From Streptomyces phaeoluteigriseus (GTDB taxonomy: Bacteria > Actinomycetota > Actinomycetes > Streptomycetales > Streptomycetaceae), in contig NZ_MPOH02000015.1 of the NCBI RefSeq assembly GCF_001896135.2, positions 1,003,667 through 1,067,666 of the forward strand: a stretch of 64,000 nt of DNA, read 5' to 3'. A program made the translations under genes and the position numbers. Shown here piece by piece: positions 16,514 to 25,212 of this stretch; the first letter of the stretch is position 1, and each line of letters starts with the position of its first letter. Under the pieces are notes generated by a model that was not told the DNA's origin, ran no database searches, and saw nothing but the letters and a program-made list of their open reading frames with translations.

Positions 16514-16559
16514 GGGGCCATTGTGCCGCGCGGCGGTGACACTCCCGGGCCGGTGTCCA

Positions 16560-16589
16560 CTGTGCGGACCCGCCGAGCGGCCGTAGGCT
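16560..16589 (+). promoter_or_regulatory. Candidate promoter for a leaderless transcript
   Basis: TAGGCT at 16584-16589 fits the Streptomyces -10 pattern and ends 6 nt before ATG 16596. Transcription would then start at or next to the start codon. A weak -35 lies about 18 bp upstream. No ribosome binding site is visible, which agrees with a leaderless mRNA. Confidence 0.4.
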
Positions 16590-16595
16590 GGCGGC

Positions 16596-17231
16596 ATGTC
16601 GACTTTCGCCAAGCGTGAACGGCTCCTTCTCGCCGACCTGTTGGAAACGGCGGGCCCGGAGGCACCGACCCTCTGCGAGGGCTGGCGGACCCGCGATCTC
16701 GCCGCGCACGTGGTGGTGCGCGAGCGGCGGCCCGACGCGGCCGGGGGGCTCCTCATCAAGCAGCTCGCGTCGCGGCTGGACAAGACGATGGAGGAGTTCG
16801 CCGCCAAGCCGTACGAGGAGCTGATCCAGCTCATCCGCACCGGCCCGCCGCGCTTCTCCCCCTTCCAGCTCAAGCAGCTCGACGAGGCGTCGAACATCGT
16901 CGAGTTCTACGTCCACGGCGAGGACGTCCGGCGGGCCCAGCCCGACTGGACGCCCCGCGAGCTGGACACGGTCTTCCAGGACGCCCTGTGGTCGCGCCTG
17001 GAGCGCACCGCCCGGCTGATGGGCCGCGGTACGCCGACCGGCCTGGTGCTGCGCCGCCCGGACGGCCGTACGGTGGTCGCCGATCGCGGCACGCCGGTCG
17101 TCACCGCGACGGGCGAGCCGTCCGAGCTGCTGCTCTTCCTATACGGCCGGCGGAGCGCCGCCAAGGTGGACCTGGTCGGCGAGGAGGACGCCATCACCAC
17201 GCTGCGGAGCGGCAAACAGCTCGGCATCTGA
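16596..17231 (+). CDS. TIGR03085 family protein (DinB/mycothiol maleylpyruvate isomerase fold)
   Basis: 211 residues. The N-terminal helical bundle contains LCEGWRTRDLAAHVVVRE, with a histidine typical of the metal-binding four-helix fold shared by DinB and mycothiol-dependent enzymes. VEFYVHGEDVRRA supplies a second conserved histidine. The actinobacterial TIGR03085 family has no assigned reaction; a thiol-transferase-type role is an inference from the fold. It probably forms a two-gene unit with the VOC protein 11 bp downstream. Confidence 0.75.
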   Translation: MSTFAKRERLLLADLLETAGPEAPTLCEGWRTRDLAAHVVVRERRPDAAGGLLIKQLASRLDKTMEEFAAKPYEELIQLIRTGPPRFSPFQLKQLDEASNIVEFYVHGEDVRRAQPDWTPRELDTVFQDALWSRLERTARLMGRGTPTGLVLRRPDGRTVVADRGTPVVTATGEPSELLLFLYGRRSAAKVDLVGEEDAITTLRSGKQLGI

Positions 17232-17242
17232 GAGGACACGCA

Positions 17243-17641
17243 GTGATCAGGGTCGCCATGACCAGCGTGTACGTCGACGACGTCGCCAAGGCCCACGCCT
17301 TCTACACCGACGTCCTGGGCTTCGAGACCCGCATGCACATGAACGTGGGCGGGGGCACGCCGTTCGTCACCGTGGGCGCGGCCGACGGGGCCCAGCAGGA
17401 CGTCCAGCTGCTGCTGGAGCCCGGCCACGGCCCGATCGCGGAGCCCTACCGCGCGGCCCTGCGGGAGGCGGAGCTGCCCTGCATCGTGCTCTCGGTGGAC
17501 GACCTCCAGGCGGAGTTCGAGCGCCTCACCAACCTGGGCGTGCACTTCGCCCAGGAACCCCAGAAACAGGGCCCGATGTTCCTGGCCATCCTCGACGACA
17601 CGGTCGGCAACTGGGTGCAGCTGACCCAGATGAAGGGGTAG
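17243..17641 (+). CDS. VOC (glyoxalase/dioxygenase fold) family protein
   Basis: 132 residues starting at GTG 17243, with GAGGA about 6 nt upstream. It shows the two beta-alpha-beta-beta-beta modules of the vicinal-oxygen-chelate fold: VYVDDVAKAHAFYTDVLGFE at the start and VNWVQLTQ-like GNWVQL at the end. The C-terminal metal glutamate of glyoxalase I is not evident at GNWVQLTQM. A metal-dependent isomerase, thiol conjugating or binding role are all possible. Confidence 0.75.
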   Translation: MIRVAMTSVYVDDVAKAHAFYTDVLGFETRMHMNVGGGTPFVTVGAADGAQQDVQLLLEPGHGPIAEPYRAALREAELPCIVLSVDDLQAEFERLTNLGVHFAQEPQKQGPMFLAILDDTVGNWVQLTQMKG

Positions 17642-17662
17642 GTCGGCTTTCGCGCCCACGAG

Positions 17663-17693
17663 TAGGCCCCGACCACCAGGTGGCCGGGGCTTA
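17663..17693. terminator. Hairpin between convergent VOC and hisF genes
   Basis: GGCCCCG and CCACC pair with GGTGG and CGGGGC across 17663-17693, with one A-C mismatch and a tight loop. It lies exactly between two converging genes, so it probably terminates both. Confidence 0.6.
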
Positions 17694-17710
17694 CCTCCAC
17701 GCCGCACGGG

Positions 17711-18466
17711 TCAGCGCACCGGGTGGCCCGCCTCGCGGAGTGCGTTCTTGACCTCGCCGATGCGCAGGTCGCCGAAGTGGAACACCGAGGCGGCCAGGAC
17801 CGCGTCCGCGCCCGCCTCGATGGCCGGGGGGAAGTCGGCGAGCTTGCCGGCGCCGCCCGAGGCGATCACCGGGACCGAGACGTGTTTGCGGACGGCGGCG
17901 ATCATCTCCAGGTCGTAGCCGTCCTTGGTGCCGTCCGCGTCCATCGAGTTGAGCAGGATCTCGCCCGCGCCCAGCTCGGCGGCCCGGTGGGCCCACTCGA
18001 CGGCGTCGATGCCGGTGCCGCGACGCCCGCCGTGGGTGGTGACCTCGAAGGAGCCGGACTCGGTCCTTCGGGCGTCCACCGACAGGACCAGCACCTGGCT
18101 GCCGAAACGCTCGGCGATCTCCTTGATCAGCTCCGGGCGGGCGATCGCGGCCGTGTTGACCCCGACCTTGTCGGCGCCGGCCCGCAGCAGCTTGTCCACG
18201 TCCTCAGGGGCGCGCACGCCGCCGCCCACGGTGAGCGGGATGAACACCTGCTCGGCCGTGCGCCGCACCACGTCGTACGTGGTCTCGCGGTTGCCCGACG
18301 AGGCGGTGATGTCCAGGAACGTCAGCTCGTCGGCGCCCTCGGCGTCGTACACCTTGGCCATCTCGACGGGGTCGCCCGCGTCGCGCAGGTTCTGGAAGTT
18401 GACGCCCTTGACGACCCGGCCGTTGTCCACGTCCAGGCAGGGGATGACTCGGACCGCCAGGGTCAT
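17711..18466 (-). CDS. hisF: Imidazole glycerol phosphate synthase, cyclase subunit
   Basis: HisF takes ammonia from HisH and makes imidazole glycerol phosphate and AICAR from PRFAR. The 251-residue TIM barrel has RVIPCLDVDNGRVVKG with the first catalytic aspartate and VLSVDAR with the second. GGGVRAPEDV and SGGAGKLADF are the two phosphate sites. It is the last gene of the his operon, and its ATG overlaps the RidA stop by 4 bp. Confidence 0.97.
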   Translation of the reverse strand: MTLAVRVIPCLDVDNGRVVKGVNFQNLRDAGDPVEMAKVYDAEGADELTFLDITASSGNRETTYDVVRRTAEQVFIPLTVGGGVRAPEDVDKLLRAGADKVGVNTAAIARPELIKEIAERFGSQVLVLSVDARRTESGSFEVTTHGGRRGTGIDAVEWAHRAAELGAGEILLNSMDADGTKDGYDLEMIAAVRKHVSVPVIASGGAGKLADFPPAIEAGADAVLAASVFHFGDLRIGEVKNALREAGHPVR

Positions 18467-18888
18467 GAATCCACGGCTCCTCTGTGTCCTCTGATATGTC
18501 CTCTGAATGCTTCGACCTCCACGGAGACCAGGATCCGCGGATCGACGAACCCCTCCACGACCAGCAGGGTCGCGGCAGGGCGCACGGTGTCGAAGAGTTC
18601 CTTGTGGGCCCGGCCCACCTCGTCGACGTCCCGTGCGTGCGCCAGGTGCATCCGGGTCCTGACGACCGAGCCGGGTCCCAGCCCGAACTCGGCGATCGCC
18701 TCCAGGGCGCTGGTGAAGGCCACCTTGGCCTGTTCGTAGGGGTCGCCCTCCCCGTGCAGCACGCTGCCCCTGAAGGACGTCGTGCCCGCCACCAGCACCA
18801 TGTCGCCCGCCGCGACGGCGCGCGCGAAGCCGAACGTCTCTTCCCAGGGGCTTCCGCTCTGCACGCGCCGCACGGCTTCGGACGTCAT
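18463..18888 (-). CDS. RidA/YjgF family enamine deaminase
   Basis: A 141-residue RidA-fold protein inserted between priA and hisF with 4-bp overlaps on both sides. The family hydrolyses reactive enamine/imine intermediates released by PLP enzymes. The expected arginine that binds the carboxylate appears in SVVRTRMHLAHARD, and the C-terminal VEGFVDPRILVSVEVEAF matches the family end. Its place in the operon suggests it protects or tunes histidine synthesis, but that is inference. Confidence 0.85.
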   Translation of the reverse strand: MTSEAVRRVQSGSPWEETFGFARAVAAGDMVLVAGTTSFRGSVLHGEGDPYEQAKVAFTSALEAIAEFGLGPGSVVRTRMHLAHARDVDEVGRAHKELFDTVRPAATLLVVEGFVDPRILVSVEVEAFRGHIRGHRGAVDS

Positions 18889-19609
18889 GACGCCACGGCC
18901 TCCAGGGCCTCTTCCAGGGTGAACGCCTTCGCGTACAGCGCCTTCCCGACGATGGAACCCTCGACACCGAGGGGCACCAGCTCGGCGATGGCACGCAGGT
19001 CGTCGAGGGAGGACACCCCTCCCGAGGCCACGACCGGCCGGTCCGTCGCGGCGCAGACGTTGCGCAGCAGCTCCAGGTTCGGGCCCTGGAGGGTGCCGTC
19101 CTTGGCGATGTCGGTGACGACGTACCGCGCGCAGCCCTCCCTGTTCAGGCGCTCCAGCGTCTCGTAGAGGTCGCCGCCGTCCCGGGTCCAGCCGCGGCCG
19201 CGCAGGGTGGTGCCGCGGACGTCGAGACCGACGGCGATCCTGTCGCCGTGCTCGGCGATGACCTTGGCGACCCACTCGGGGGTCTCCAGGGCGGCCGTGC
19301 CCAGGTTGACGCGGGTGCAGCCGGTGGCGAGGGCGGCGGCGAGGGTGTCGTCGTCGCGGATGCCGCCGGACAGCTCCACCTTGATGTCCATGGCGCCGGC
19401 GACCTCGGCGATCAGCGCGCGGTTGTCGCCGGTGCGAACGCGGCGTCCAGGTCGACCAGGTGCAGCCACTCGGCGCCCGAGCGCTGCCAGGCGAGGGCGG
19501 CCTCCAGGGGCGAACCGTAAGAAGTTTCCGTCCCCGACTCACCGTGCACGAGCCGGACGGCCTGGCCGTCGCGGACGTCGACGGCGGGGAGGAGTTCGAG
19601 CTTGCTCAC
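18885..19609 (-). pseudogene. priA: Phosphoribosyl isomerase A (HisA/TrpF bifunctional), one-base frameshift as read
   Basis: PriA isomerises both ProFAR (histidine) and phosphoribosylanthranilate (tryptophan); Streptomyces lack a separate trpF. From GTG 19609 the frame reads SKLELLPAVDVRDGQAVRLV with catalytic Asp in AVDV, through LVDLDAAF. It then continues in another frame with GTGDNRALIAEVAGAMDIKV and VGLDVRGTTL (second catalytic Asp). Adding one C after 19435 on the plus strand (a G in the gene) restores a 241-residue protein of normal length. All other features are intact, and 4-bp overlaps with hisH and RidA remain. Either the organism needs histidine and tryptophan, or this is a base-calling error. 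The latter is more likely given similar breaks elsewhere. Confidence 0.9.
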
Positions 19610-20256
19610 AGGGTTCCGATCCAGTTGGTGAGGAGCTGGGCTCCGGCGTCGCCGGACTTCTCGGGGTGGAACTGGGTGGCCCACAGCGGGCCGTTCTCCA
19701 CGGCGGCCACGAACGGCCTGCCGTGCGTCGACCAGGTGACCGTGGGGGCCTGCATCGCGGGGTTCTGCACGTCGAAGGACCAGTCCTGGACGGCGTAGGA
19801 GTGCACGAAGTAGAAGCGCGCGTCCGCTTCCAGGCCGGCGAACAGCCGGGAGCCGGCCGGGGCGTCCACGGTGTTCCAGCCCATGTGGGGCACGATCTCG
19901 GCCTGGAGCGGCTCGACCGCGCCGGGCCACTCGTCGAGGCCCTCGGTCTCCACGCCGTGCTCGATGCCCCGGGCGAACAGGATCTGCATGCCGACGCAGA
20001 TGCCCAGCACCGGGCGGCCGCCGGACAGCCTGCGGTCGATGATCCAGTCCCCGCGCGCGGCCCGCAGGCCCTTCATGCAGGAGGCGAAGGCGCCGACGCC
20101 CGGCACCAGCAGTCCGTCGGCGTTCATCGCCCTGTCGAAGTCGCGCGTGATCTCGACGTCGGCCCCGGTGCGCGCGAGGGCGCGCTCGGCGGAGCGGACG
20201 TTGCCGAAGCCGTAGTCGAAGACGACGACCTTCTTGGATGCGGCGGTCAACTCCAC
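19606..20256 (-). CDS. hisH: Imidazole glycerol phosphate synthase, glutaminase subunit
   Basis: HisH hydrolyses glutamine and channels ammonia to HisF. The 216-residue class I amidotransferase has FDYGFGNVRSA at the start, the nucleophile cysteine in GICVGMQILF, and the His-Glu pair in TQFHPEKSG. GTG 20256 is the usual start, but GGAGG ends only 1 nt before it. The in-frame TTG at 20250 has a normal 7-nt spacing and may be the start actually used. The start overlaps the end of the 54-codon gene upstream by 10 bp. Confidence 0.94.
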   Translation of the reverse strand: MELTAASKKVVVFDYGFGNVRSAERALARTGADVEITRDFDRAMNADGLLVPGVGAFASCMKGLRAARGDWIIDRRLSGGRPVLGICVGMQILFARGIEHGVETEGLDEWPGAVEPLQAEIVPHMGWNTVDAPAGSRLFAGLEADARFYFVHSYAVQDWSFDVQNPAMQAPTVTWSTHGRPFVAAVENGPLWATQFHPEKSGDAGAQLLTNWIGTL

Positions 20257-20411
20257 ACCTCCAGCCTCATCACACCCGCGACCAGACACATCGCGGCACC
20301 GATGGAGAGGAGCACGATCAGGCTCCTCGGCATGTCCTGCTTGACGAAGGAGTAGATGCCGCCGGCCAGGAAGAGGCCGACGACGATCAGGATGGTCGAC
20401 AGGCCCGTCAC
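20247..20411 (-). CDS. Small two-span membrane protein in the his operon
   Basis: A 54-residue frame between hisB and hisH, starting at GTG 20411 within the hisB stop region and ending 10 bp inside the hisH start. Two hydrophobic segments, LSTILIVVGLFLAGGIYSF and LIVLLSIGAAMCLVAGVM, are joined by a short loop KQDMPRS. The tight overlaps on both sides are good evidence that it is translated. I do not recognise a family with a known function. Confidence 0.72.
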   Translation of the reverse strand: MTGLSTILIVVGLFLAGGIYSFVKQDMPRSLIVLLSIGAAMCLVAGVMRLEVWS

Positions 20412-21001
20412 AGCGCGCCCTTCGTGGAGGGGAGGATGCCGGCCGCGCGCGGGTCGTGCTCGGAGGCGTAGCGCAGGGCCCGGGCCAGCGCCTTGAACTG
20501 GCACTCCACGATGTGGTGCGCGTTGCGCCCGTAGGGCACGTGCACGTGCAGCGCGATCTGGGCCTGGGCGACGAAGGACTCCAGGATGTGCCGGGTCATC
20601 GTGGTGTCGTACTCGCCGATCATCGGCGCCATGTTCTCGGGCTCGGTGTGCACGAGGTACGGGCGGCCGGACAGGTCGACGGTGACCTGGGCGAGGGACT
20701 CGTCCAGCGGGACCGTGCAGTTGCCGAAGCGGTAGATGCCCACCTTGTCGCCGAGGGCCTGCTTGAAGGCGGCGCCCAGCGCGAGGGCGGTGTCCTCGAT
20801 GGTGTGGTGGGAGTCGATGTGCAGGTCGCCGTCGGTCTTCACGGTCAGGTCGAACAGACCGTGCCGGCCGAGCTGGTCGAGCATGTGGTCGTAGAAGCCG
20901 ACACCGGTCGCCACGTCGACCTTTCCGGTGCCGTCGAGATTGATCTCGACCAGGACGGACGTCTCCTTGGTCGTGCGCTCCACGCGTCCGACACGGCTCA
21001 T
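20408..21001 (-). CDS. hisB: Imidazoleglycerol-phosphate dehydratase
   Basis: HisB removes water from imidazole glycerol phosphate. The 197-residue monofunctional form has the two Mn-binding histidine motifs: FYDHMLDQ... with D-S-H-H-T-I-E-D, and later MTRHILESF with GRNAHHIVEC. No histidinol-phosphatase domain is fused, unlike enteric HisB. It overlaps hisC by 4 bp. Confidence 0.96.
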   Translation of the reverse strand: MSRVGRVERTTKETSVLVEINLDGTGKVDVATGVGFYDHMLDQLGRHGLFDLTVKTDGDLHIDSHHTIEDTALALGAAFKQALGDKVGIYRFGNCTVPLDESLAQVTVDLSGRPYLVHTEPENMAPMIGEYDTTMTRHILESFVAQAQIALHVHVPYGRNAHHIVECQFKALARALRYASEHDPRAAGILPSTKGAL

Positions 21002-22104
21002 GAACCCTGCTCCTTCTTGATCTCACGGACCGCGTCGAGGAACGCGTCGTTCTCTTCGGGGGTCCCGGCGGTGACCCGCAGCCAACCCGGTACGCCGTTG
21101 TCGCGGACCAGGACGCCGCGGTCGAGGATCTCGCGCCACATCGCGTGCGCGTCCTCGAACCGGCCGAACTGAACGAAGTTGGCGTCGGAGGCGGTCACCT
21201 CGTAGCCGGCCGCGAGCAGTTCGCTCACCAGCCGGTCCCGTTCCGTCTTGAGCTGCTCGACGTACTTGAGCAGTGTGCCGGTGTGCTCCAGGGCGGCCAG
21301 GGCGGTCGCCTGGGTGACGGCCGACAAATGGTACGGCAACCGGACCAGCTGGACGGCGTCCACGACGGCCGGGTGGGCGGCGAGGTAGCCGAGGCGCAGT
21401 CCGGCCGCGCCGAAGGCCTTCGACATCGTCCGCGAGACGACGAGATTCGGCCGACCTTCGAGCAGCGGAAGCAGCGACGCGCCATGGCTGAACTCGATGT
21501 ACGCCTCGTCGACGATCACCATGGACGGCTTGGCGGCCTGCGCGGCCTCGTAGAGCGCGAGGACGGTCTCGGCCGGCACGGCGCTGCCGGTGGGGTTGTT
21601 GGGGGTGGTGACGAAGACGACGTCCGGCCGGTGCTCCGCGACGGCCTTCTCGGCGGCCGGGAGGTCGATGGTGAAGTCCTCGTGGCGCGGCCCGGAGATC
21701 CACCCGGTGCCGGTGCCGCGCGCGATGAGGCCGTGCATCGAGTACGACGGCTCGAAGCCGATCGCCGTACGGCCCGGTCCGCCGAAGGTCTGGAGCAGCT
21801 GCTGGATGACCTCGTTGGAGCCGTTGGCGGCCCAGACGTTCGCCACGCCGACCTCGTACCCGGAGGCGTCCGTCAGGTACTCGGCGAGCCGGGTGCGCAG
21901 CTCGACGGCGTCCCGGTCGGGGTAGCGGTTGAGGTCGCGGGCGGCCTCGCGGACGCGCTCGGTGATCCGCTCGACCAGCGCCTCGGGCAGCGGGTAGGGG
22001 TTCTCGTTGGTGTTCAGCCGTACCGGCACGTCCAACTGGGGCGCGCCGTAGGGGGACTTGCCTCGCAGCTCGTCCCTCACGGGGAGGTCGTCGATGCCTG
22101 TCAC
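20998..22104 (-). CDS. hisC: Histidinol-phosphate aminotransferase
   Basis: A PLP aminotransferase of 368 residues that converts imidazole acetol phosphate to histidinol phosphate. Landmarks are RLNTNENPYPLP at the N-terminus, TPNNPTGS, the aspartate in IVDEAYIEFS, and the cofactor lysine in SRTMSKAFGAAGLRLGY, which matches HisC rather than other class I/II members. It overlaps hisD and hisB by 4 bp on each side. Confidence 0.96.
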   Translation of the reverse strand: MTGIDDLPVRDELRGKSPYGAPQLDVPVRLNTNENPYPLPEALVERITERVREAARDLNRYPDRDAVELRTRLAEYLTDASGYEVGVANVWAANGSNEVIQQLLQTFGGPGRTAIGFEPSYSMHGLIARGTGTGWISGPRHEDFTIDLPAAEKAVAEHRPDVVFVTTPNNPTGSAVPAETVLALYEAAQAAKPSMVIVDEAYIEFSHGASLLPLLEGRPNLVVSRTMSKAFGAAGLRLGYLAAHPAVVDAVQLVRLPYHLSAVTQATALAALEHTGTLLKYVEQLKTERDRLVSELLAAGYEVTASDANFVQFGRFEDAHAMWREILDRGVLVRDNGVPGWLRVTAGTPEENDAFLDAVREIKKEQGS

Positions 22105-23465
22105 TTGCCCTCGGGTACCTTCCGGTCACGCGTCCACTGTTCGGCTCCGCCGAATCGTGCCTTGATCGCCGCCCCGTGCGCGGGCAGGTCCTCCGCCTCC
22201 GCCAGCGTGACCACGTGGTGCGCGACGTCGGCCAGCGCGTCCTTCGTGTAGTCGACGATGTGGATGCCGCGCAGGAAGGACTGGACCGACAGGCCGGAGG
22301 AGTGGCAGGCGCAGCCGCCGGTGGGCAGGACGTGGTTGGACCCGGCGGCGTAGTCGCCGAGCGACACGGGCGCCCAGGGGCCGACGAAGATCGCGCCCGC
22401 GTTCCGCACCCGGTCGGCGACCGCGGCGGCGTCGGCGGTCTGGATCTCCAGGTGCTCGGCGCCGTAGGCGTCGACCACCCGCAGGCCCTCGTCGATGCCG
22501 TCGACGAGGACGATCGCGGACTGCCTGCCGCTGAGGGCGGGGACGATCCGGTCGTCGATGTGCTTGGTGGCCGCGACCTGCGGCGCCAGCTCCTTCTCGA
22601 CCGCGTCCGCCAGCTCGGCGGAGTCGGTGACCAGGACGGCCGCGGCCAGCGGGTCGTGCTCGGCCTGGCTGATCAGGTCGGCGGCGACGTGGGCGGGATC
22701 GGCGGTGGAGTCGGCCAGGACCGCGATCTCGGTCGGGCCGGCCTCGGCGTCGATGCCGATCCTGCCGGTGAAGTAGCGCTTGGCGGCGGCGACCCAGATG
22801 TTGCCGGGGCCGGTGACCATGTTGGCGGGCGGGCAGGACTCGGTGCCGTAGGCGAACATCGCGACGGCGGTGGCGCCGCCGGCCGCGTACACCTCGTCGA
22901 CGCCGAGCAGCGCGCACGCGGCGAGGATCGTCGGGTGCGGCAGTCCGCCGAAGTCGGCCTGGGCCGGGGAGGCGAGCGCGATCGACTCGACGCCGGCCTC
23001 CTGGGCCGGGACCACGTTCATGATCACGGAGGACGGGTAGACCGACCGTCCGCCGGGCGCGTACAGCCCGACCCGGTCGACCGGAACCCACTTCTCGGTC
23101 ACGGAACCGCCGGGCACGACCTGTGTCGTGTGGTTCGTACGGCGCTGCTCGCGGTGGACGAGACGGGCGCGGCGGATGGACTCCTCCAGGGCCGCGCGCA
23201 CGGCCGGGTCGAGTTCCGCGAGGGCGCGGGTGAGGGCCTCGGCCGGGACCCTGACCTGGTCGAGCCGGACGCCGTCGAACTTCTCGGCGAAGTCGATCAG
23301 TGCCGCGTCGCCCCGATGATGCACGGCCTCGCAGATCGGACGCACCTTCTCCAGGGCGGCCGAGACGTCGAAGTCGGCTCGGGGCAGCAGGTCGCGCAGG
23401 GCGGGGCCCTCGGGGAGGGCGTCGCCGCGCAGATCGATTCGGGCCAGCGAGAGATTTTGCAGCAC
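22101..23465 (-). CDS. hisD: Histidinol dehydrogenase
   Basis: HisD carries out the last two oxidations, from histidinol to histidine, with NAD and zinc. The 454-residue product has PGGRSVYPSSVIMN, VTGPGNIWVAAAKR, the catalytic Glu-His pair in LISQAEHDP, and HVLPTGGCACHSSGLSV at the C-terminal domain. GTG 23465 is chosen; a frame extension 16 codons further has no support. It is the first gene of the his operon, and the promoter should lie in the 169-bp divergent gap before 23635. Confidence 0.95.
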   Translation of the reverse strand: MLQNLSLARIDLRGDALPEGPALRDLLPRADFDVSAALEKVRPICEAVHHRGDAALIDFAEKFDGVRLDQVRVPAEALTRALAELDPAVRAALEESIRRARLVHREQRRTNHTTQVVPGGSVTEKWVPVDRVGLYAPGGRSVYPSSVIMNVVPAQEAGVESIALASPAQADFGGLPHPTILAACALLGVDEVYAAGGATAVAMFAYGTESCPPANMVTGPGNIWVAAAKRYFTGRIGIDAEAGPTEIAVLADSTADPAHVAADLISQAEHDPLAAAVLVTDSAELADAVEKELAPQVAATKHIDDRIVPALSGRQSAIVLVDGIDEGLRVVDAYGAEHLEIQTADAAAVADRVRNAGAIFVGPWAPVSLGDYAAGSNHVLPTGGCACHSSGLSVQSFLRGIHIVDYTKDALADVAHHVVTLAEAEDLPAHGAAIKARFGGAEQWTRDRKVPEGK

Positions 23466-23507
23466 GTGGTCAATTCTCTCAGACCGGAATCGGAGACCGT
23501 CCGCACG

Positions 23508-23522
23508 TATCAATGGCTGATA
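23508..23522. promoter_or_regulatory. Inverted repeat upstream of hisD
   Basis: TATCA-ATGGC-TGATA, 5-bp arms with a 5-bp spacer, sits 43 bp before the hisD start and in a rare A+T-richer patch of the divergent gap. It could be an operator or part of a promoter. The arms are short, so chance is possible. Confidence 0.25.
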
Positions 23523-23634
23523 CAGAACGTGGCCGGAAACGGAAGATCGCCCTCACGGTTAGCGTTCGGGGCGTCACTCACCGGGCATGAACGGTTGTGC
23601 GAAACATGTGCGCGAGCGAAGGGACCGAAACAGC

Positions 23635-25212
23635 GTGACGGACGGGGCCGGCATCCAGGCCGGGGACCTGCCGGACGACCTGACCGCCGCCGAGGCCGGC
23701 ATGTGGCAGGCCTTCCGCAACGGCAGCGTGTACGACCTCAGCAGCGGGGACACCGTCGTCGACGACCCGCACGGCGGGCACCCCTGGGGCGAGGCCCGCA
23801 CGGTACGGGCCCGGATCGTGGCCTGGCTGCTGCTGGACGGGCCGCCCGCGCTGGCCGGCCGGGTCTCCTCGCTCAAGCTGGTCGGCGTGCAGCTCAGCGG
23901 CAGCCTCGACCTGGCGGGCGCCACGGTCGAGCCGTACGTCGAGCTGAGGCGCTGCCGCTTCGAACGGGACGTACTGCTGCCCGAGGCGCGGGTGACGACG
24001 CTGCGCATGGTGGACTGCTCGGTGCCGCGGCTGGAGGCGGCCCGGCTACAGACCGAGGGCGATCTGCACCTGCCCCGGTGCCGCTTCCACAACGGCGTCC
24101 GGCTCACCGACGCGCACATCGGCACCGACCTGATGCTCAACATGGCGATCGTCTACCGCGACCGCACCGGCCGCTCGATCGCCGCCGACGGCATGACCGT
24201 CGGCCAGGACCTCCAGGCCGAGATGCTGGAGTCGCACGGCGAACTGCGGCTGCGCAGCGCCAAGATCGGCGTCTCGCTGAACCTGCGCGGGGCCCGGCTG
24301 ACCAACCCGTACACCCGGTTCGCGCTGAACGCACCCCAGCTGACCGTGGAGCGGTCGCTGTACATGACCCCGGCCGGCCTCGGCGGCCAGGCGCTGAGCG
24401 GCACCACTCCCGCGCACGGGACCCGCGTCCAGCGCTTCGAGTGCCGGGGCGGGGTGCGCCTGGACGACGGGCGGTTCGGGGACGCCGTCGACCTGGAGCG
24501 GGCCCGGTTCACCTTCACCGACGACCAGGAACTGTCGCTGCGCCGGGTGCAGACGCCCGAGCTGCGCTTCCTCGGGGAGAGGCCGCAGCGCGGCAAGGTG
24601 GTGCTGTCGGGGGCGCGGGTGGGCAACCTGGTGGACCGCGCGGACGCCTGGCCGGGCCCCGGCAGCCTGCACATGGGCGGTTTCGCGTACGAGAACCTGG
24701 TGCCGCAGGGCCCGTTCCCGCTGGCCGGGCGGCTGGGGTGGGTGGCGGCGGCGACCGCCGAGTACAACCCGGAGCCTTACGAGCGGCTGGCGGCGGTGCT
24801 GCGGGCCGGCGGGGAGGACGAGGACGCCCGCGAGGTGCTGCTCGCCAAGCAGCGCCGGCGCCGCGAGACGCTGCCGCCGGCCGCGAAGCTCTGGGGGTAC
24901 GTGCAGGACTGGACGGTGGCCTACGGCTACCGGCCGGGCCGGGCGGCCGTGTGGATGGCGGTGCTGTGGGCGGCGAGTTCGCTGGCGTTCGCGCGCGCGG
25001 ACCCTCCGCCCGTCAGCCGCGACGGGCACCCCCCGTGGAATCCGGCACTGTTCGCCCTCGACCTGCTGCTGCCCGTGATCGACCTGGGCCAGGGAGGCCA
25101 GTGGCGGTTGCAGGGCGACTGGCAGTGGGTGCAGACGGCGATGATCCTGCTGGGCTGGATCCTGGCCACGACGGTGGCCGCGGGGGCGACCCGGCTGCTG
25201 CGTCGCGGCTGA
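23635..25212 (+). CDS. Membrane protein with pentapeptide-like repeat domain
   Basis: 525 residues from GTG 23635, which has AAGGGA about 10 nt upstream; an ATG at 23587 would add 16 residues. Residues ~60-390 form a run of short beta segments such as LSGSLDLAGATVE, VELRRCRFERDV and LQTEGDLHLPRCRF. This is a degenerate pentapeptide-like beta helix. After a charged helix (AKQRRRRE) come two or three membrane spans, including WMAVLWAASSLAFA and MILLGWILATTVAAGA. Similar Streptomyces proteins are often labelled membrane-associated oxidoreductase, but I see no cofactor-binding motif and would not assign a reaction. Confidence 0.7.
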   Translation: MTDGAGIQAGDLPDDLTAAEAGMWQAFRNGSVYDLSSGDTVVDDPHGGHPWGEARTVRARIVAWLLLDGPPALAGRVSSLKLVGVQLSGSLDLAGATVEPYVELRRCRFERDVLLPEARVTTLRMVDCSVPRLEAARLQTEGDLHLPRCRFHNGVRLTDAHIGTDLMLNMAIVYRDRTGRSIAADGMTVGQDLQAEMLESHGELRLRSAKIGVSLNLRGARLTNPYTRFALNAPQLTVERSLYMTPAGLGGQALSGTTPAHGTRVQRFECRGGVRLDDGRFGDAVDLERARFTFTDDQELSLRRVQTPELRFLGERPQRGKVVLSGARVGNLVDRADAWPGPGSLHMGGFAYENLVPQGPFPLAGRLGWVAAATAEYNPEPYERLAAVLRAGGEDEDAREVLLAKQRRRRETLPPAAKLWGYVQDWTVAYGYRPGRAAVWMAVLWAASSLAFARADPPPVSRDGHPPWNPALFALDLLLPVIDLGQGGQWRLQGDWQWVQTAMILLGWILATTVAAGATRLLRRG

